Source: Echinarachnius parma
Lineage: Eukaryota; Echinodermata; Echinoidea; Clypeasteroida; Echinarachniidae
Direction of reading: 5' to 3'
Assembly: GCA_037951105.1 (NCBI GenBank)
Contig: JBAMJV010004002.1
Span: forward strand, 62,001 to 126,000
DNA: 64,000 nt
The position numbers were made by a program, and so were the translations under genes. Every line of letters begins with the position of its first letter. Within the stretch, counting starts at the first letter, position 1. Shown piece by piece: positions 51,101 to 57,100 of the stretch. Below the pieces are notes generated by a model. It searched no databases and was not told where the DNA came from. It was given only the letters and a program-made list of their open reading frames with translations.

Positions 51101-54100
51101 CGTACAAGGGGAAGGGGAAGGGTAGATGGCCGGCCCCGTGGGGGTCAAATCTGATGCATACGCTCCGCGTATAAAAAGTGTGTGTACAGGGGGAGGCGGG
51201 GTCATAGTAGGAATATAAAATTGATGTTCGTATGTAGAGCCGATAAAAAGCATAATGATAAAACGTAAGGTTTGGTTACACAATTAAACTCCACACGCAT
51301 TATGGCTTCACTAAAGAAATTCGCGGGGGGCCCCATACCGAAATGTACTGTGCATTGTGCCATGCGTTTAGCATGCACTGAGCTGCTAAGTACCGTACTA
51401 TACCGCCGAACAAAAGAATACAGCGCGGCTTCATACAATAGGATGGCTAGGTTGGCTAGCTACCTAGCTGCGCTGCACGCCGCTGCTCTTTGATGTTCAG
51501 TGGCGGATCAGCGCAGTGCGGTACGGTACCTGGTTTACCCCCATAGAATTAGTCTGACCAATCACTGCGGTGCTTTACGGTCGCAGCACAGACACAATAA
51601 GCTCTGGCGTCCATGTTCACAGTAATATAATCGATCATGAAATGCCAGCGTGGATTTACTGAGATTCTGGTCGAAAGCGAAATGAAGGTTGCTTAGAAAA
51701 ATCATTTTTTATGGTATAAAAAATTCGAATTAGGACCTGAAATTTTCAGAGAATGTAGATGAAATATGTAAGTATCAAATCCCGTAAAGTTGAAATTTTC
51801 ACCCAGAGACAATTTTGTATGATTTTGAGGCTCTATGTACTAAAGATCCACTGCGACTTATGACCGAAAGTGTGGTGCCTGGGCTCATTTAAAGAATTTC
51901 CTTTCAGGTTCAGGTTCAGTTTATTTGGCAAAATAAAACAATACAAAATTAACGATCAAATTTACACTTTATGAATATTAGCCTGGACCTCGGAGAAGCA
52001 GCATGTGCTTGTATGTGAGGCCCCATTACATCAAATTATACAATTACAAATTACGATTAAATGACATTAAAAGTTTACGTATAGCAGTGGTTTACTATAC
52101 ACATCACACGCATACACACATTCACACAGGATAGGAAAGGTGAGAGAGAAAAGGGACGACGGATCGAGATCTAGTCAGCCATGGATGACATATTATCAAA
52201 TGCATAGCGTTTGTATAGAGCTTTAAATCGAGTAAGAGTGGAGCTTGATTTGACATCGTTGCTAATGGAATTCCATTCATGAACGCCAGTAAAACGAATA
52301 GAATCCCTGCTTAAAAAATATAGCCCCAAAATAGCCCAAAATAGTCCCCCAAAATAAATTTTTTTGCTATTTTTATTTGAAAAATAGTCTAAAACTGGTT
52401 TAAAAATAGTTTTAAAATAGTATTAAAAAATAGTCAAAAAATATATTTTTACTATCGATATTTGGAACGCGAAATCAATATTTACAAAATGTATTTTTTG
52501 GTTATTTTTTTTAAGAAAATAGACAAACAATAGATTTTTTTGCAATTTTATTAATATTTTTGGAGGAGAGAAATAACCTTAAAAATATTTGTTATTGCTA
52601 TTTTTTCAGACAAATCTTGAAAAACTATTTTTCTGCTATTTTTCGTGAAACTATATTTTTGTTGTCTTTTAATATTCATTTAAAGTAACACACCAAGTAA
52701 TACTTTCCTACGTTTGTGTCATGATCATTGTGTTCATGTATGTGTTCCTGTGTTTGTGTCTGCGTGCGTGTATGTGTGCATCCGTGTGTGTGTGCATGTA
52801 TGTATACATGTGTGTGCATGTATGTGTGTGTGCGTGTATTTGTTGGTATGTGTGTTTGTGTGTGTGCGTGTGTTTGTTTGTATGTGTGTGTGTACTTTTT
52901 TTATTACAAAGGGGAACAAATAGGGGAAAAATAATTGATTGTTCTAACAAAGTGAAAAAATAGCCAAAATATCGTTGATGTTATTTACAACGAGAAAGAA
53001 ATAGCAAAAAATAGTTGTTTTATTCAAAGTGACAAAAATAGCACCAAAAATGCCAATTTGTTGAATATTTTGTTTAAATAGCGGAAAAATTGTTGATGTG
53101 TTTTTAAAGTTTAAAAAATACTGAAAAAACAGCCTATTTTTTACTATTCTTTTTTAAATAGTTAAAAAAATAGCAGTTTTTAAAGCTATTTTTTAGAGAA
53201 AATAGTCAAAAAATCATCAATTTTGTGGAAAAATAACCAAAAAATAGTCAACCAATAGATTTTCAATGGGTTCAAAATGAGCAGGGATGGGCTCTGGTTG
53301 TTATGAAATGTACAATATGTTTGCGGAGGTTATGACAGCTACGAGTGGGATACGTATGAAAAAAAATCATTAGTCTTAAACATATTATCAAATACTTCAC
53401 GGAGGACACCTCTGTGAAATTTAAACATAAAAAATAATATATTCAGTTTTACAAGATGAAACAATGGAAGAGTTTTTAACTTTACAAAAAGGGGAAGTGA
53501 GTGGGAATTTACTGTTTGTTATTATACGTATGGCACATTTATGGATTAAAAATAACTTATTAATATGAGCTTTGTATGTATTTCCCCATAATAATTAAAA
53601 TGTGGTAATATAATCGAATATCTTGAGAGGTAAAAAGGTTTTTAATTTATACAACACACCTATACTTCTTGACAGCTTATAGGAGATATTAACAATATGA
53701 TTTTTTCAGTCTAATGATTCATGAATTATAATACCTAAAAAGTTTATCATCTCAGTTCTTTCTATAACAATATTCTCAATTATGATAGGATCAATATCAT
53801 ATACAATTTTTTTATTTTTAGAACGAAAAATAATATATTTAGTCTTCGTAATATTTAAAAACAGCTTGTTACATTTAAACCACTCATTGAGCTTTGCTAA
53901 CTCTTGATTCATTATTGACATAAGTAAATTAACATATATACAATAACAGTGTCATCGACAAAATGTGAAAACTTTAACAATTTTCACGTAGTAATCATAT
54001 CATTTACATAAATCAATAAAAGTGGACCTAGAACAGAACCTTGTGGTACCCCAATTTCTACATTTAAATGTTCTGATTCGACACCATCTACCATCACATA

Positions 54101-57100
54101 TTGTTTTCTATCAAGTAAATAAGTATGGAACCACTGTAAAGGAATGCCTTTAAGTCTATATAAAAAAAATTTTTTTAAAGAATGTGGTGGTCGATGGTTT
54201 CAAATGCCTTGGATAGATCCATAAAAACACCACAGGACAAATTTTCTTTATCCATGTTATATAAAATATGGTCCGTGAAATTAATTATACTTAGTGATGT
54301 AGAATAATTTTTGCGAAATCCAAATTGTTCTGGAATTAAAATATTATTTTTTGACAAGAAAGTATACAATCTATCATACATTAATCTTTCTAACTGGATT
54401 ATCTTTTTTAAACAAAGGAACAATTTTGGCAAACTTTAATTTATCAGGTACAATACCAGAGCTTAATGATTTATTAAAAATATCACATAATGGATGTACA
54501 AATAAATGTACACATTCTTTTACAACTCGAGGTAAAATGTTATCTGGTCCACTTGCTTTAGATATTTTGATTGAAGTACACATTTTAATTATTTCATTAA
54601 TAGATGTAGGTCTCACAAAAAAATGACGATGGGTTTTGGTGCGAAAAATAATCAGTGAATAAACTACTTGAGTTTGAAATTGATTCCAAGAGATTCTTCC
54701 CCACATTAACAAAGTATGAATTAAACTGTTTTGCAATATCATATTTGTACTTTATCAAAGTTTGCCTAAATAACTGTATATTCGAATCAGTGATTAAAAG
54801 TTTTGTAACTGTTTCTTTTTTGTTGTTTTTACACTATAATTTACATTATGTTTTGAAATACTAAATATTGGAAAGTGGTCAGTAAGATCATCTTAAATAA
54901 TTCTTGAGTCAGTTCCCTTTTTTATTGTAAATGTTATCTATCAAGGAAGCTCTATTTGGTGAAATTCGAGTTGGTTTGTCTATCAAAGGATACATACTAA
55001 ATGAATACTCTAAAAAATCATTTGTTTTCGTGTGAGATCAATAACTTAACAAGTTTATATTAAAGTCGCCTAATAAATATATATCTTTATTTTTACATTC
55101 CAATTTTTGAAGTACTTCAGTAATTGTTTCAGTAAGGCATGGTATTTTAGTATTAGGTGGTCGATAAATACATGCTACGATAATTGATTTATTATTTTCC
55201 TTAATTTCTACACAAATAATGCCATAGTTATTGGTAATACAAGATAAATCATTACGCAAAACATATTGAAGTTCATCGTTTATATACAATGCAACACCAC
55301 CACCAATCTTTTCTGTTCGACATAAATGAACCAGTGAATAATTAGGGTTATTGTACATGTTTACATTTGTATTTGAGTTAAACCAAGTTTCAGATATTGC
55401 CATAATGTCAAAATTATACCCTAGGGATGAGATTAAATCTTTGAATTGTCAACAAATTTAGGAAGACTTCTTGCATTTAAGTGAAATAATGAAAAGTGTT
55501 GTGAGTCATAACTATCAGATTTCTTATTAAAGTCTTCGCTGAACATATATTGACATTAATAATTCAAATACAAACTATCTTGTACACTTAAAGGGTCTAT
55601 ATGATTCTCAAGTTCATTTAGTTTAATTGTATTTATAGTGAGTGGATTTATTTTCAACGATTTATATTTACTTATATCATTTAATATAATTAAAAGGTAG
55701 CAAATCTGAAACACAGTTTAAACAAAGTCATGACCGAGTAAAATAGGAAGAATTGCAATTTACACATACACACATAATCTTACACTGCTATACAAATAAC
55801 CAAAACAAATCAACACACAAATCAAATTCGGAAAATTCTTGAGGTAAAAAAAAAAAAGTAATGGTAGCAGCCTGGTCAGCCTTTGACTAGAAAAACAAAC
55901 AAAAACAAAAATACAATGATAAAATGTATGCTTGAGGCATCCTAACGAAAGTTAACATTTTATTTATGTGTCACAAGTTCAAGATAATTCATTTTTTTTT
56001 GTTTTATAGTCCCGAGTTTTCATAAATTGTCTAAGTCCTGATCACCTTTTTGATGGTTTTACCTCCGCTAGCAGGAATTAGAGCAATGATCCTGCAATCT
56101 GAAGACCATGCTGTCACAACTTTTCTGGTCTCTCTTGTATTTGCAAGCAGGACCTGATTTCTTTGAGTCAGATCCTCCACGCGATGGCAATCCCTGATCC
56201 CATTAACCCTTTACTGTTTGCCAGGATCTCTCTCCTCTTCTTTCACGAAGATAGCTTAATAATTATTGATCGATGATGCTGGTGGTGTGGAGGTTTCCTG
56301 GTAGATGACGCCAACGATGTTGAAGCTGACGCGGTCCCAGGTGCTGGCGGCTTCCTCGTCTTTCCTGTGCGGTGAGACCTATCGATGTCACTAGGATCAA
56401 TAGAGCCACCGATCCGGCGTACTATCTCTGTTGCTATCGTGTCGGTGTCCTCTCCAGCCTTCTCCTCTACGCCGAATATACGGATGCAGGAACGTCTTGA
56501 ATACTGTTCAATGTCATTGATCGAGTTGTTGAGATTCCGAACTTTTTCAATTAGGTGAGAGACTGACTGCTCCAGCTTAGAGTTGGCAATCACGGTGCTC
56601 TGTGGTTTAGACTGCAGGTCAAGCAGGTCCCCTTCTGTTTTTTCCACTTTGCTGATCAGATCTCCAATTTCCTTCTCCACAGCTTTACTGACGATTCGGT
56701 CCAGGAGTGCAATACACTTTTTGTTCACAAGTAAATTATCCATGACCTGCACAGTGATGGCTGTCATTTGTCTTGTAGTGGTACCTTTGCTTGGTAGTTC
56801 ATCTGTGCTGGTGCTTGGATCAGACAGTGACATTGTGTGGCCGTGTAGTGTTCTCAATTGCACAGGTTAAATTGTGTGTTTGGCTAGCCGTGTTGTGTGT
56901 GATCAATAAAAAAACCTTTGGTGAATCAAAACAAAATACCAGCTGGTTGCCTGTGTTTTTCATGAAATGAAGGTGGGAGAGGACCCCCCCCCCCCCCCCC
57001 CACCCTCCTCCCATCAGCAACCACACTGTTTGGAGGCAGGGGGCCCTGAATATGTCATGTAGGATGAAGTTATGTTTGAAAATCAGACAACAGATGCAAC

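Larger units (their letters stand above)
51905..56870 (-). mobile_element. Decayed jockey/CR1-like non-LTR retrotransposon (ORF1, EN, RT)
   Basis: Reads right to left: ORF1 (56863-56243), apurinic endonuclease fragment (55403-55038), RT fragments (54742-53706), C-terminal [15 protein letters not shown] (about 52310-52178) and a 3' end with AACCTG repeats (51905-51925). Frameshifts between all parts. Near full length but dead. Split by a 970-bp insert at 52312-53283. Confidence 0.88.

Noticed and set aside
52708-52963. Cys/Val-rich and His/Thr-rich frames
   Set aside because: Translations of the TG-rich microsatellite in several frames.
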